NCBI GenBank assembly: GCA_035652755.1
Contig: DASRDE010000174.1
Span: forward strand, 1 to 25,007
Reading direction: 5' to 3'
Source of the DNA: DASRDE01 sp035652755
GTDB lineage: Bacteria; Vulcanimicrobiota; Vulcanimicrobiia; Vulcanimicrobiales; Vulcanimicrobiaceae
DNA length: 25,007 nucleotides
The notes under the pieces were generated by a model. It saw only the letters and a program-made list of their open reading frames with translations, did not search any database and was not told the DNA's origin. This document shows positions 1-8,320 of the stretch, one piece after another. How positions within the stretch are numbered: the first letter of the stretch is position 1; every line of letters begins with the position of its first letter. A program made the translations under genes and the position numbers.

Positions 1-1
1 C

Positions 2-97
2 TTGTTCTCCCGAAAATTCGCGCAGCAGAAAATCGACAGGATGTCGATTTTCGAGCGTCTTTTCACCAAGGCATCCCAGCTGGCACGGCGCAGCTAA
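2..97 (+). CDS. Possible C-terminal end of a gene entering from the left
   Basis: One plus-strand frame is open from base 2 to a TAA at 95-97 and would encode a basic 31-residue tail containing MSIFERLF and ending ARRS. It would meet the minus-strand exporter gene tail to tail with a 2-base overlap, an arrangement seen at several other convergent pairs in this window. I do not recognise the product, and 96 bases are too few to prove coding, so this could be chance. The upstream sequence would settle it. Confidence 0.3.
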   Translation: MFSRKFAQQKIDRMSIFERLFTKASQLARRS

Positions 98-1608
98 GCA
101 TGAACCGCAGCCTTAGGCGTGCGCAGCAACAGGACGAGCGGCGTGAGCAAGAGCGTGATCACGCCGAGGAAGGCGAAGGCGTCGGCGAAGGCCATGGTGG
201 TGGATTGCGCGACGACGAGGCCGTAGACGTTCGCGATGGGCGCGTGGTGCGCGATAGCGGTGACGAGGGCGTGGTTGCGCAGGGTCATGCTGCCGGCGAG
301 GTCGGATTGATGCGCTGCGCCGCGGCGGTCGAGGAGCGTGACGAGGCATGCGGTGGAGATGGAGCCGCCGAGTTGCTGACACAAACTGATGAGCGACGTG
401 GCTTTTTGCGTGTCGGCGCCGTGCACGCTGCTCAGGACGGCAATCGAGAGCGGTAAGAAGAGCATGCCGAAGCCGGCGCCGCCGATGACGAGCGGCCACC
501 CGAAGGTCCAGAAGGTGGAATCGGTGGTGGTGACGCGCGCTTGCATCACGTTGGCGATCGCGACGACGGTAAAGCCGATGCCCAGCAGCACGCGCGGCGG
601 CACGTGAAAGCGGTTGAGCGCGATGAGCGTGTTCGGCGTGAAGAGCGCGATCGCCGCGGCCCGCAGCAGAATGGACTCGCCGCTGAGCGTGGCGGTAAAG
701 TTTAATAGCTGCTGCTGAAACTGCGGCGAGAGAATGACGCCGCCGAAAAGCGAAAATCCGATGGTCGCGGCGAGCACGGTCCCGCCGGCGACGGTGCGAT
801 TCTTCAGGATGCGCAGGTCGACGATGGGGTGCTTGGTGCCGTACAGCTCCCAAAACGCGAACGCGATCAGACCGACGACCGCGACTACAGCCAGGACGAG
901 GATGCGATGGTCCGACAGCCAGTCGTTGCGTTCGCCTTCGTCGAGCACGTACTGCAGCGACCCGAGCCCTGCCGCCAGCAGCGCCAAGCCGACGCCGTCG
1001 AACGTCCCGCCCCGCTGATGATAGTGCGGGTTGCGCAGCGTCGTCGCGATCATAATCGTCGCGAGAATTCCCGGAACGATGTTGACGTAGAAGATCCAAT
1101 TCCAGGAAAGCGCGTCGGTGAGGATTCCGCCCAGCGTCGGGCCGATGCTCGGCCCGACGATCGCTCCCAGCGAGACCAGCGCCTGGCTCTTGCCCAGTTC
1201 GCGCGTCGGAAACGTGTCGCGCAGGATCGCCTGACCGGTCGCGATCAGGCCGCCGCCGCACAACCCTTGCAGGATGCGGAAGAAGATGAGTTCGCTCAGC
1301 GTGGTCGATAGGCCGCACAATGCCGACGTGATCGTGAAGCCCGCAATCGCGGCCACATAATACTGCTTTCGCCCGAAGGTCTGCTGCAGCCAAGGCGTGA
1401 GCGGAATGACGATAACGGCCGCGATGATGTATGCGGTGACGACCCACGCGCCTTCGTCGAAATTGGCGCCCAGGTTGCCCTGAATCGTGGGGAGCGCGAC
1501 GTTCACGATCGTCGCGTCCAGCACTTGAAGCAGCGTCGCGGACATGACTCCGGCGACGATAATCCAGCGGCGAACGCCGTACTCGACCAGCGGCCCGTCC
1601 TGCTTCAT
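94..1608 (-). CDS. DHA2-family (EmrB/QacA-like) MFS multidrug exporter
   Basis: This encodes a 504-residue inner-membrane protein that probably exports drugs or toxic compounds in exchange for protons. Length and hydrophobic pattern fit the 14-helix DHA2 subfamily. Early in the chain is LDATIVNVALP, the usual DHA2 helix-1 motif, followed by a GRK loop (motif A) and LGAIVGPSIGPTLGG, the antiporter motif C. The ATG at 1608 is preceded on the minus strand by a -10-like TAGTAT at 1615-1620, so the transcript may have almost no leader. The gene diverges from a thioesterase across 57 bp. No fusion protein (EmrA) adjoins it; the EmrA-like gene at the right edge lies about 23 kb away. The substrate cannot be told from sequence. 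Confidence 0.93.
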   Translation of the reverse strand: MKQDGPLVEYGVRRWIIVAGVMSATLLQVLDATIVNVALPTIQGNLGANFDEGAWVVTAYIIAAVIVIPLTPWLQQTFGRKQYYVAAIAGFTITSALCGLSTTLSELIFFRILQGLCGGGLIATGQAILRDTFPTRELGKSQALVSLGAIVGPSIGPTLGGILTDALSWNWIFYVNIVPGILATIMIATTLRNPHYHQRGGTFDGVGLALLAAGLGSLQYVLDEGERNDWLSDHRILVLAVVAVVGLIAFAFWELYGTKHPIVDLRILKNRTVAGGTVLAATIGFSLFGGVILSPQFQQQLLNFTATLSGESILLRAAAIALFTPNTLIALNRFHVPPRVLLGIGFTVVAIANVMQARVTTTDSTFWTFGWPLVIGGAGFGMLFLPLSIAVLSSVHGADTQKATSLISLCQQLGGSISTACLVTLLDRRGAAHQSDLAGSMTLRNHALVTAIAHHAPIANVYGLVVAQSTTMAFADAFAFLGVITLLLTPLVLLLRTPKAAVHA

Positions 1609-1614
1609 GACGCT

Positions 1615-1643
1615 ATACTAGCAGCGCCGTGAAACCGGGCCAA
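1615..1643 (-). promoter_or_regulatory. Candidate near-leaderless promoter for the DHA2 exporter
   Basis: On the minus strand TTGGCC, then 17 bases, then TAGTAT (1615-1620) lies six bases before the ATG at 1606-1608. Transcription would start at or next to the start codon. The -35 match is weak, so this is a suggestion only. Confidence 0.35.
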
Positions 1644-1665
1644 GCTCGCCCGCCTTTTAGGGGAC

Positions 1666-2169
1666 ATGCCGACGCTGACCGTTGACTGGAACGATCCGCT
1701 GCCCATCGCCGCCAAGTGGGCGCAGCTGAGCGGGCGCGATTTCTTGGAGGCCATCGGAACGGGCGCGATTCCGCTGCCGCCGATCCTGAGCGTGCTCGAC
1801 ATTAAAGAAGGCGCGATAGGCGATGGATGGATCGAGTTCTCGATGGTGCCGCAGCCCTTCATGCTGAATTTGGCCGGCACTGTGCACGGCGGCGTGCTCG
1901 CGACGCTGGTCGATTCGGCGCTCACGTGCGCGCTGGTGACCAAGGTCCCGCGCGGTCTGGCCTGCACGACGATCGATCTGCAGATGCGCTTCTTCCGGCC
2001 GGCGAGAATCTCGTCGGAAAAGTTGACGGCCCGCGCCGAAGTGATCAGCATGGGAAAGTCCATCGGCGCGACGCAAGCCGAGATTCGCGATGCGAAGGGG
2101 AAGATCGTCGTCCACGCGACGTCGTCGCTGGCGATTGCACCGGTCGAGGCGTTGACTACCGAGCGCTAA
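1666..2169 (+). CDS. PaaI-type hotdog-fold acyl-CoA thioesterase
   Basis: The product (167 residues) belongs to the PaaI/YbgC-like hotdog thioesterases, cytoplasmic enzymes that hydrolyse acyl- or aryl-CoA esters. The family signature is VHGGVLATLVDSA, with His74-Gly75-Gly76 and Asp83 in the usual place at the start of the hotdog helix. About 50 N-terminal residues precede the fold, and the C-terminal strands (RMRFFRPAR-like, then GKIVVHATSS) are present. An AGGGGA ribosome site sits just before the ATG. It diverges from the exporter gene and stops three bases short of the converging MIP18-family gene, so neighbours give no clue to the substrate. Confidence 0.85.
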   Translation: MPTLTVDWNDPLPIAAKWAQLSGRDFLEAIGTGAIPLPPILSVLDIKEGAIGDGWIEFSMVPQPFMLNLAGTVHGGVLATLVDSALTCALVTKVPRGLACTTIDLQMRFFRPARISSEKLTARAEVISMGKSIGATQAEIRDAKGKIVVHATSSLAIAPVEALTTER

Positions 2170-2172
2170 CGC

Positions 2173-2484
2173 TCACCACAAACCGAGCATCACTTTAACG
2201 TCTTCGGTCGCCATTTCGCGCGGATCCCACGGCGGCGTGAACGTGATGTCCACCGTGACGCTCTTGACGCCTTCGATGCTCTTGATGTTCTCTTCCACCG
2301 ATTGCTTGAACAGCGGACCGACGGGACACATCGGCGAGGTCAGCGTCATCGTGACGACGACGTGCTCGCCGTTCTCGCCCTGCACCGCGATGTCGTAAAC
2401 CAATCCTAAATCGAGGATCGGAATGTTCAACTCGGGATCGTTCACGTTTTGCAGCGATTCGCGTACTTGGTCGACCGTCGGCAT
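2173..2484 (-). CDS. MIP18/DUF59-family Fe-S cluster maturation protein (SufT/PaaD-like)
   Basis: This small protein (103 residues) matches the MIP18 (DUF59) family, whose members help deliver or mature Fe-S clusters. Visible signatures are NDPELNIPILDLGLVYDI near the N terminus and TSPMCPVGP, with the conserved Cys53, in the middle, followed by the family's end motif FTPPWDP. I chose the ATG at 2484 rather than an in-frame ATG at 2538, because the family starts at about this point and the longer form would overlap the divergent secreted-protein gene. No suf or paa genes adjoin it, so it is probably the stand-alone SufT-like type; the precise role is inference. Confidence 0.85.
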   Translation of the reverse strand: MPTVDQVRESLQNVNDPELNIPILDLGLVYDIAVQGENGEHVVVTMTLTSPMCPVGPLFKQSVEENIKSIEGVKSVTVDITFTPPWDPREMATEDVKVMLGLW

Positions 2485-2536
2485 ACAAGACACTTCAGAA
2501 AAAGGCGCGGCGACTCCGCTTGCGAACCGGGACGCC

Positions 2537-2992
2537 ATGCGTGTACGCTCTTTCCTGATGACCGCGGCCCTTTTGGGAGTCGCGATGCTTCCGTGCGCCG
2601 CCCGCGCCGGAATCTCGGTGGCCGGAGGCGGCCTAACCGATTCGCGATCGCCGTCCGCCGTTGCGGCCGTGCTGGTCAGCAGCGGTACGTCGGTGCCGGT
2701 CGTGCCGCTGGCGCTTCAGGGTTCGCTGCTTGCTCCCTTAACGAGTAACGGAGGGTACGCCGCTACCTTCGAAGTGCGCGGGTTGACCGGAGGCGGCTAC
2801 GGCGGCGCGTACGTCGGGGTCGGCGGCGGGGTCGGCGACTTGGTGAGCAATCAATCCGCGGCGCCGATCTTCACGTTTTTCGCAGGCAAGGCCATAGCGC
2901 CACTAACGTCAATCGAGCTTCGTATATATAAGCAGACGAGGGACGAGGCGCCCGTCACCGCCGGTTTTGTCGGATTACGGTTCAGTTTTTGA
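2537..2992 (+). CDS. Small exported, beta-barrel-like protein of unknown family
   Basis: A 151-residue product with a clear signal peptide: basic start MRVR, hydrophobic core, and a probable cleavage after Ala24 (ARA). The mature part is rich in Gly, Ser, Val and alternating small and hydrophobic residues, with GGGYGGAYVGVGGGVG in the centre. It ends in GFVGLRFSF; a terminal Phe after alternating residues is the usual beta-signal of outer-membrane barrel proteins. At about 127 mature residues it could form an eight-strand barrel. The ATG at 2537 is chosen because it opens the signal peptide; the frame stays open upstream only over the divergent gene. I recognise no named family, so outer-membrane location is inference. 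Confidence 0.65.
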   Translation: MRVRSFLMTAALLGVAMLPCAARAGISVAGGGLTDSRSPSAVAAVLVSSGTSVPVVPLALQGSLLAPLTSNGGYAATFEVRGLTGGGYGGAYVGVGGGVGDLVSNQSAAPIFTFFAGKAIAPLTSIELRIYKQTRDEAPVTAGFVGLRFSF

Positions 2993-3073
2993 AGCAGAGC
3001 AGGCGCAACGGCGCATCGGACGCGGGTGTTTAAGCCTTCCTACCGATAGAGAACCCAGACGCACCTGTGAGGG

Positions 3074-3079
3074 TATAGT
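3074..3079 (+). promoter_or_regulatory. Possible -10 element of the clpC promoter
   Basis: TATAGT lies 26 bases before the clpC ATG in the 113-bp gap after the previous gene. I find no convincing -35 hexamer at the right distance and no CIRCE or CtsR-type heptad repeats. An AGGGGG ribosome site follows at about 3087-3092. Confidence 0.3.
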
Positions 3080-3105
3080 CCGGGACAGGGGGATTCGAAA
3101 AGACC

Positions 3106-5604
3106 ATGTCAATGTGGGAACCGTTCACCGAGCGAGCGCGGCGCAGCATCGTGCTGGCCCAAGAAGAAGCGCAGCGTCTGGGCAACAACTACATCGGAAC
3201 CGAGCACATTCTGCTCGGCATCATCTCCGAGGGTGAAAGCCTGGCGGCCAAAGTCTTGGAAACGCTCGGCGTCAACTTGGCCAAGGTGCGCCAGGAAGTG
3301 GAAGCGATCGTCGGCCGCGGCGGCCAGACGGTGCAGCAGGAGATGGTCTTCACCCCGCGCGCCAAGCGCGTCATCGAGCTCGCCTTCGAAGAAGCGCGGC
3401 AGCTCAATCACAATTACATCGGGACCGAGCACCTGTTGCTCGGGCTCATCCGCGAAGGCGAAGGCGTTGCCGCCCGCGTGCTCACCAACCTGGGCGTCGA
3501 CCCGGCCAAAGTGCGCGTGCAGACGACGTCGCTGCTGGGCGCCGAAGGGCAGCCCCCGGCACCCAAGGGCAAGAGCAAGACGCCGACGCTCGATGCGTAC
3601 GGCCGCGACCTCACGCAGCTGGCGCGCGAAGCCAAGCTCGATCCGGTGATCGGCCGCAGCAGCGAGATCGAACGCGTCATTCAAATTCTCTCGCGCCGCA
3701 CCAAGAACAATCCCGCGCTTATCGGCGAGCCCGGCGTCGGCAAGACCGCAATCGCCGAAGGCTTGGCGCAGCGCGTCATCAAGGGCGACATTCCCGAACC
3801 GCTGCGCGACAAGCGCGTCATCACGCTCGATCTCGCCGGTTTGGTCGCCGGAACCAAGTATCGCGGCGAATTCGAAGAGCGCATGAAGCGCGTCATGGAT
3901 GAAATCCGCGGCGCCGCCGGCGAAATCATCCTGTTCATCGACGAGCTCCACACGCTGGTCGGTGCGGGTGCCGCCGAAGGCGCGATCGACGCGAGCAACA
4001 TCATCAAGCCGGCGCTCGCGCGCGGCGAGCTGCAGTGCATCGGCGCGACCACGCTCAACGAGTTCCGCAAGCACATCGAGAAAGACTCGGCGCTCGAGCG
4101 GCGCTTCCAGCCGGTCATGGTGGGCGAGCCGACCGTCGAAGAGACGATCGAGATTCTCAAAGGTCTGCGCGACCGGTACGAAGCGCACCACAAGGTTCGC
4201 ATCACCGACGAGGCTCTGGCCGCCGCGGCCAAGCTCGGCGATCGCTACATCACCGATCGTTTCTTGCCCGATAAAGCCGTCGATCTCATCGACGAAGCCG
4301 CCTCCCGCGTGCGCCTCCAGGCGACGCTTCCGCCTCCCGAAATCCGCGAGATCGACGCGCAGCTGCGCAAGATCGTCGTCGAGAAAGAGGCGGTCGTTAA
4401 AGCCCAGGAATTCGACAAGGCTGCCGCCCTGCGCGATAAAGAGGAGAAGATCCGCCTCGAGAAAGCGCGCATGGAAACGGAGTGGAAAGAGCAGCGCGCG
4501 CAGAGCGATAAGATCGTTAAAGTCACCGACGAAGACGTCGCCTACATCGTCTCGTCGTGGACCAAGATTCCGGTCAGCCGTCTCGCGCAGGCCGAGACCG
4601 AAAAATTGCTCAACATGGGCAATTCGCTGCACAAGCGCGTTGTCGGCCAGGACGAAGCGATCAACGTCATCGTGCGGGCCATCCGGCGCTCGCGTGCCGG
4701 ATTAAAGAATCCCAGCCGCCCGATTGGTTCGTTCATGTTCCTCGGGCCGACGGGCGTCGGTAAGACCGAGGTCGCGCGCAGCGTGGCCGAATTTCTCTTC
4801 GACGACGCCGACTCGATGATCCGCATCGATATGTCCGAGTACATGGAAAAATACGCGGTGTCCCGTCTGGTCGGCGCACCTCCGGGATACGTCGGCTACG
4901 AAGAGGGCGGACAACTCACCGAAGCGGTGCGCCGCCGTCCGTATTCCGTCGTGCTGCTCGACGAGGTCGAAAAGGCTCATCCGGATGTCTTCAACCTGCT
5001 GCTGCAGGTGCTCGACGACGGCCGTCTGACCGACTCTCAAGGGCGCCAGGTCGACTTCAAAAACACGGTCATCATCATGACCTCGAACGTCGGCGCGACC
5101 GGCATTCAAACGACGACCGATATCGGCTTCCGCACGAGCAAGACGAACGACGAAGACGAAGCGCGTCAATACGAGCGCATGAAGAACAAGGTGCTCGAGG
5201 AAGTCAAGCACACGTTCCGGCCGGAATTCGTCAATCGCTTGGATGAAATCGTGGTCTTCCACCAGCTGACGCGCGTGCAGATCGAGCAGATCGTCACGCT
5301 GGAGCTGGAGAAAGTCATGCGCGAAGTCAAAGCGCAGGAGATGCATCTGGAAGTCACCGAGGAAGCCAAAGCCTTGCTGGCACGCAAGGGCTGGGATCCG
5401 CAGTACGGTGCGCGTCCGCTTCGCCGCGCCATTCAGCGCGAAGTCGAGGACGAGCTCGCAGAAGAGATGCTGCGCGGCACGTTCGGACCGGGCGATCACA
5501 TTCTGGGTGAGGTCGATCCCGACAATCCGGAAAAAATGCGCTTCAGCAAAGTCCCGAGCGTGGAACCGCCGCCGCAGCCGCAACCGGAGCACCTGACGAC
5601 GTAA
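3106..5604 (+). CDS. clpC: ATP-dependent protease ATPase subunit ClpC
   Basis: Full-length 832-residue HSP100/Clp unfoldase that feeds proteins to the ClpP peptidase in the cytoplasm. Two N-domain repeats occupy about residues 1-145, each with the NYIGTEH(I/L)LLG motif. The first AAA+ module has Walker A GEPGVGKT (207-214) and Walker B with D279-E280. A UVR-type coiled segment at about 425-460 (EFDKAAALRDKEE) marks the ClpC subtype and separates it from ClpB. The second AAA+ module has GPTGVGKT (547-554), D619-E620 and the family signature GAPPGYVGYEEGG. IGF at 673-675 is the ClpP-docking tripeptide. No ctsR, mcsA, mcsB or clpP adjoins it. A hairpin follows immediately downstream. Confidence 0.97.
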   Translation: MSMWEPFTERARRSIVLAQEEAQRLGNNYIGTEHILLGIISEGESLAAKVLETLGVNLAKVRQEVEAIVGRGGQTVQQEMVFTPRAKRVIELAFEEARQLNHNYIGTEHLLLGLIREGEGVAARVLTNLGVDPAKVRVQTTSLLGAEGQPPAPKGKSKTPTLDAYGRDLTQLAREAKLDPVIGRSSEIERVIQILSRRTKNNPALIGEPGVGKTAIAEGLAQRVIKGDIPEPLRDKRVITLDLAGLVAGTKYRGEFEERMKRVMDEIRGAAGEIILFIDELHTLVGAGAAEGAIDASNIIKPALARGELQCIGATTLNEFRKHIEKDSALERRFQPVMVGEPTVEETIEILKGLRDRYEAHHKVRITDEALAAAAKLGDRYITDRFLPDKAVDLIDEAASRVRLQATLPPPEIREIDAQLRKIVVEKEAVVKAQEFDKAAALRDKEEKIRLEKARMETEWKEQRAQSDKIVKVTDEDVAYIVSSWTKIPVSRLAQAETEKLLNMGNSLHKRVVGQDEAINVIVRAIRRSRAGLKNPSRPIGSFMFLGPTGVGKTEVARSVAEFLFDDADSMIRIDMSEYMEKYAVSRLVGAPPGYVGYEEGGQLTEAVRRRPYSVVLLDEVEKAHPDVFNLLLQVLDDGRLTDSQGRQVDFKNTVIIMTSNVGATGIQTTTDIGFRTSKTNDEDEARQYERMKNKVLEEVKHTFRPEFVNRLDEIVVFHQLTRVQIEQIVTLELEKVMREVKAQEMHLEVTEEAKALLARKGWDPQYGARPLRRAIQREVEDELAEEMLRGTFGPGDHILGEVDPDNPEKMRFSKVPSVEPPPQPQPEHLTT

Positions 5605-5610
5605 TTGCAA

Positions 5611-5636
5611 GGGGACGACACTCACGTGCCGTCCCC
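5611..5636 (+). terminator. Hairpin after clpC
   Basis: GGGGACG (5611-5617) pairs with CGTCCCC (5630-5636) across a 12-base loop, seven bases after the clpC stop. There is no T-run after it, so it may be a 3'-end stabiliser or a weak terminator. Confidence 0.5.
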
Positions 5637-5640
5637 CTGT

Positions 5641-5833
5641 GTCGTCCTGAGCGGAGCCACGCGCGCACCTCGTGCGCGCATGCGCAGTCGAAGGACTGGC
5701 CAACCCTGTGTCATCCTGAGCGGAGCCACGCGCGCACCTCGTGCGCGCATGCGCAGTCGAAGGACCGGCACACCTGTGTCATCCTGAGCGGAGGCACGCG
5801 CGCACCTTGTGCGCGCCTGCGCAGTCGAAGGAC
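5641..5833. repeat. Three tandem copies of a 56-bp hairpin-forming repeat
   Basis: Copies lie at 5641-5696, 5710-5765 and 5778-5833 (period 68-69 bp, separated by 12-13 bases). Each begins GTC(A/G)TCCTGAGCGGAG and ends GCAGTCGAAGGAC. The centre is an inverted repeat, GCGCGCAC, a 3-base loop, then GTGCGCGC. Copy 3 changes the loop and one flanking pair but keeps the stem. Together with the hairpin after clpC they fill the 302-bp gap before the next gene; bases 5834-5906 hold only the ribosome site GGGAGG (5893-5898) for that gene. The ends resemble a TCATCCTGAGC...GTCGAAGGA motif that I recall as a common intergenic repeat in several phyla. No transposase is nearby. Confidence 0.85.
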
Positions 5834-5906
5834 CGGCACGCGGAAAAATCGCGCGCCGAGGGCAAACGCGCGGCGTTTCTGAATAGCGCTGCGGGAGGCC
5901 CTGCTC

Positions 5907-7685
5907 ATGCTCTCACGACCCGTCGCCGGGTGGCTGCTCGCCGGCTTTGCGATTTTGGCGCTAATCGTCGCGTTTTGCGAACGTTTTGCGCCCGCGAACC
6001 AAACGACGTTCGGCGTTGCTCTTTCGCCTCACGGATCGAACGCCGTCGTGCGTACCGTGGCGCCGCGAACGCCGGCTGCATTGGTGCTGCGTCCCGGCGA
6101 CACGATTGAGCTGACGCAGATGCCGCTTGCGACGCGGCTGCGTCTGGTGACCGAGTTCAGTCCGCCCGGCACGGTGTTGAACGTGCCGGTGTTGCGCGAT
6201 GGCAAGCGCAGCTTGGTAACCGTACGCGCGGTGCCGCTGCGCGGGAACGGCGCTATGATCCGGTTCGACGGATCGGACGCAGTGTTTCTGAGTACCGCAA
6301 CACTCACGCTGCTGATTCTCGGGTTCATCGGATTACGCCGCCCCTCGATCGCGACGCTCGCGCTGGTCTATTACGGCGTCGACTCGCTGACCGCGTACCG
6401 GCTTGCGGGGCTTCTCTCGCCTTTGCCCGATTCGATGTATGGCCCGCTGGCGGCACTGGCCATGGGGTTCATCGGCTTCATTCCGACGCTTGCGCTGCTG
6501 CCGTTCGTCGTGCGATTTACAGGCTCGCCTGCTCCCGCCCCCAAGCATGTCGTGCGGGCCGGCGACGCGATATTCTTGTTGGGAGCCGCGGCGCTCTTCG
6601 TGCAGCCCTTTCGCGAGCCGATGGACGCCGCAAGTTGGCGCGCCGTCGACACGTGGGTTCCGCTCGGCATCTTCCTGCTCGTGCTCGCCTTTGCCGGAAT
6701 TGTATACCAAAATACCGCGGGCGAAGCGCGCAGGCGAATCTCGTGGGTCATCGGCGGCATAGCCGTTTCAGCGATGGCGATCACTGCCTACGATCTGGTC
6801 GTCACCGTTTTCTCGTTCAATCTCAATCCGAACGTCGTCCTAGCCGTTTCGAACGTCTCGCAGCTCGCGCAATGCGCATTGCCGCTTGCCTTAGCCTACG
6901 CTATCCTCCGCCACAGGGTATTGGATATCGGCTTTGCTTTGAACCGTACCGCCGTCTACGTCGTCATGACGACGCTCGTCGTCGGCGTCGTGAGCTTTGC
7001 GGATTGGTTGTCGTCGCGGCTGCTCAGCCAGCAGCGGCTGGCGCTGGCGGTGGAGGCGCTGATCACGATCTCGTTCGGGTTCGCGCTGAACTGGATCCAT
7101 GGGCGCACCGAACGGGTGATCGACCGCGTCGTGTTTCGGCAGCGGCACATCGCCGAAAAACGAATCGAGTACCGCATCGATGCCCTGGACTACGCGGCGT
7201 CGGCGCACGTGGTCGACGAAGCGCTCGCGACGGATGCTGCAGCCATTCTCGGCCTCTCCTCCGCGGCGGTCTTCACGCGGCTGTCCAGCACAGTACCATT
7301 TCGGCGTGCGGCGTCCGTCGCATGGCCGGATTCGTCCACGATGCTGATCGACCCCGACTCGACGCTGGTCAGAACGCTGCGGGCCTTGGAAAAGCCGTTC
7401 TTTTTGGACGATGCCGCCATCGCCGCCGACGGCTTCCCGGCCGGGGCCGCGCATCCGATTCTCGTCGTACCGATTCTCACGCGACACGAACTGACCGGTT
7501 TTGTGCTCTATGGAAATCGCCGCGACGGCGCGTCGCCGGATCCCGAAGAAGTATCGCTGGTGTCCCGCCTTGCCGCCGCAGCTGGTACGGCCTATGCATC
7601 GGTCGAAGCGCGTCAATGGCGCGAGCGTGCCTCGGCGCTCGAAGACTCCCTGCGCGGTTTTAGCGCTCCGCCGTTGCCGAGCTAA
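5907..7685 (+). CDS. Membrane protein with PDZ-like domain, multi-TM core and GAF-like C-terminal domain
   Basis: A 592-residue protein. A first membrane helix (about 8-24) leads to an extracytoplasmic PDZ-like domain (about 32-118, with APRTPAALVLRPGDTI). Seven or eight further helices follow (about 126-143, 148-170, 178-203, 220-233, 250-268, 278-303, 315-334, 349-366, 378-395). The turn AILRHRVLDIGFALNRT is typical of multi-TM sensor regions in histidine kinases. The cytoplasmic part (about 420-585) looks like a GAF domain. No HisKA, HATPase, GGDEF or phosphatase motif is present, so the usual output domain is missing. GGGAGG precedes the ATG. It converges with the next gene with a 4-base overlap. 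A sensor or scaffold that acts through a partner is my inference. Confidence 0.8.
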   Translation: MLSRPVAGWLLAGFAILALIVAFCERFAPANQTTFGVALSPHGSNAVVRTVAPRTPAALVLRPGDTIELTQMPLATRLRLVTEFSPPGTVLNVPVLRDGKRSLVTVRAVPLRGNGAMIRFDGSDAVFLSTATLTLLILGFIGLRRPSIATLALVYYGVDSLTAYRLAGLLSPLPDSMYGPLAALAMGFIGFIPTLALLPFVVRFTGSPAPAPKHVVRAGDAIFLLGAAALFVQPFREPMDAASWRAVDTWVPLGIFLLVLAFAGIVYQNTAGEARRRISWVIGGIAVSAMAITAYDLVVTVFSFNLNPNVVLAVSNVSQLAQCALPLALAYAILRHRVLDIGFALNRTAVYVVMTTLVVGVVSFADWLSSRLLSQQRLALAVEALITISFGFALNWIHGRTERVIDRVVFRQRHIAEKRIEYRIDALDYAASAHVVDEALATDAAAILGLSSAAVFTRLSSTVPFRRAASVAWPDSSTMLIDPDSTLVRTLRALEKPFFLDDAAIAADGFPAGAAHPILVVPILTRHELTGFVLYGNRRDGASPDPEEVSLVSRLAAAAGTAYASVEARQWRERASALEDSLRGFSAPPLPS

Positions 7686-8311
7686 ACACGGGCTAACGTC
7701 AGTGAGCGCTCCAGAGACGGGTGGGCCATGGGAAGGTATCCGCCCCGGAACACGGCGACGATTGACTCGGGTGTGAGGACCTCGACGGTTCCGCTGCGCG
7801 GGCGCGTGCGTATGTTGCAATAGCCCGTATCGGTCCACGCGGCAATGCGATCGCCCCAGACGATGCACGCCGCGCCGTCTTGGAGAACGAACGTGCCGTC
7901 CGGCAATGCCGAAATGTCCGCGCGCCAGGTGCGTTTTTTCCGGCGGTCGAGCCGCTGCGCGTGCAGGATCGCGTCGATGTCGTCGGCACCGGCGGGCGCG
8001 GCGACGTGCTCTTCCCATAGCGCCTTGAAGCGTTTGTAATCGCCGCGCCGGCATTCGGCGCACGGCCGATGCCCCGCTGAGAACGCGGTCGCTTCGTCCA
8101 GAAAGAAAAGATGCGTCCAGCGTCCCGGCTGCATCACCTCGCGCCATCTGCCGCGAAATTCTAAAACGCAGGCGATCCAGCGGCGCGATGCATATTGCCG
8201 GACGATGCGGCGCTGCGCGTCGTGAATGGTCCCGCGGTTGCCGAGCATCAATCCCCGGCCGGGCAACGCGACGATCTCGCCCAGCGGCGTGACGCGATTT
8301 TGAAACGGCAA
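7682..8311 (-). CDS. Conserved hypothetical protein with HRPCAECRR motif
   Basis: This encodes 209 residues with the layout of a conserved family I know only as hypothetical: an N-terminal NRVTPLGEIVALPGRGLMLGNRG block, the core LFFLDEATAFSAGHRPCAECRRGDY, and a C-terminal LTPESIVAVFRGGYLPMAHPS block. The pair Cys84-x-x-Cys87 after a His could bind metal or form a disulphide, but no further Cys pair completes a zinc site (Cys48 and Cys148 are isolated). There is no signal peptide or membrane helix. It starts nine bases after the NTF2-like gene and is probably co-transcribed with it. Function is unknown. Confidence 0.8.
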   Translation of the reverse strand: MPFQNRVTPLGEIVALPGRGLMLGNRGTIHDAQRRIVRQYASRRWIACVLEFRGRWREVMQPGRWTHLFFLDEATAFSAGHRPCAECRRGDYKRFKALWEEHVAAPAGADDIDAILHAQRLDRRKKRTWRADISALPDGTFVLQDGAACIVWGDRIAAWTDTGYCNIRTRPRSGTVEVLTPESIVAVFRGGYLPMAHPSLERSLTLARV

Positions 8312-8320
8312 GCGCGGGCG

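Noticed and set aside
2485..2538. Longer start for the MIP18-family protein
   Set aside because: The added 18 residues precede the normal family start and would overlap the start of the divergent signal-peptide gene.
3109..4632. 507-codon open frame antisense to clpC
   Set aside because: It is the usual by-product of GC-rich codon bias opposite a strongly conserved gene; its translation shows no recognisable domain.
5641..5833. CRISPR array
   Set aside because: Three repeats of 56 bp with spacers of 12-13 bases that are nearly alike; CRISPR spacers are longer and unique, and no cas gene is present.
5605..5908. Short frames on both strands across the tandem repeats
   Set aside because: Their peptides simply repeat with the 68-69 bp DNA period; nothing suggests translation.
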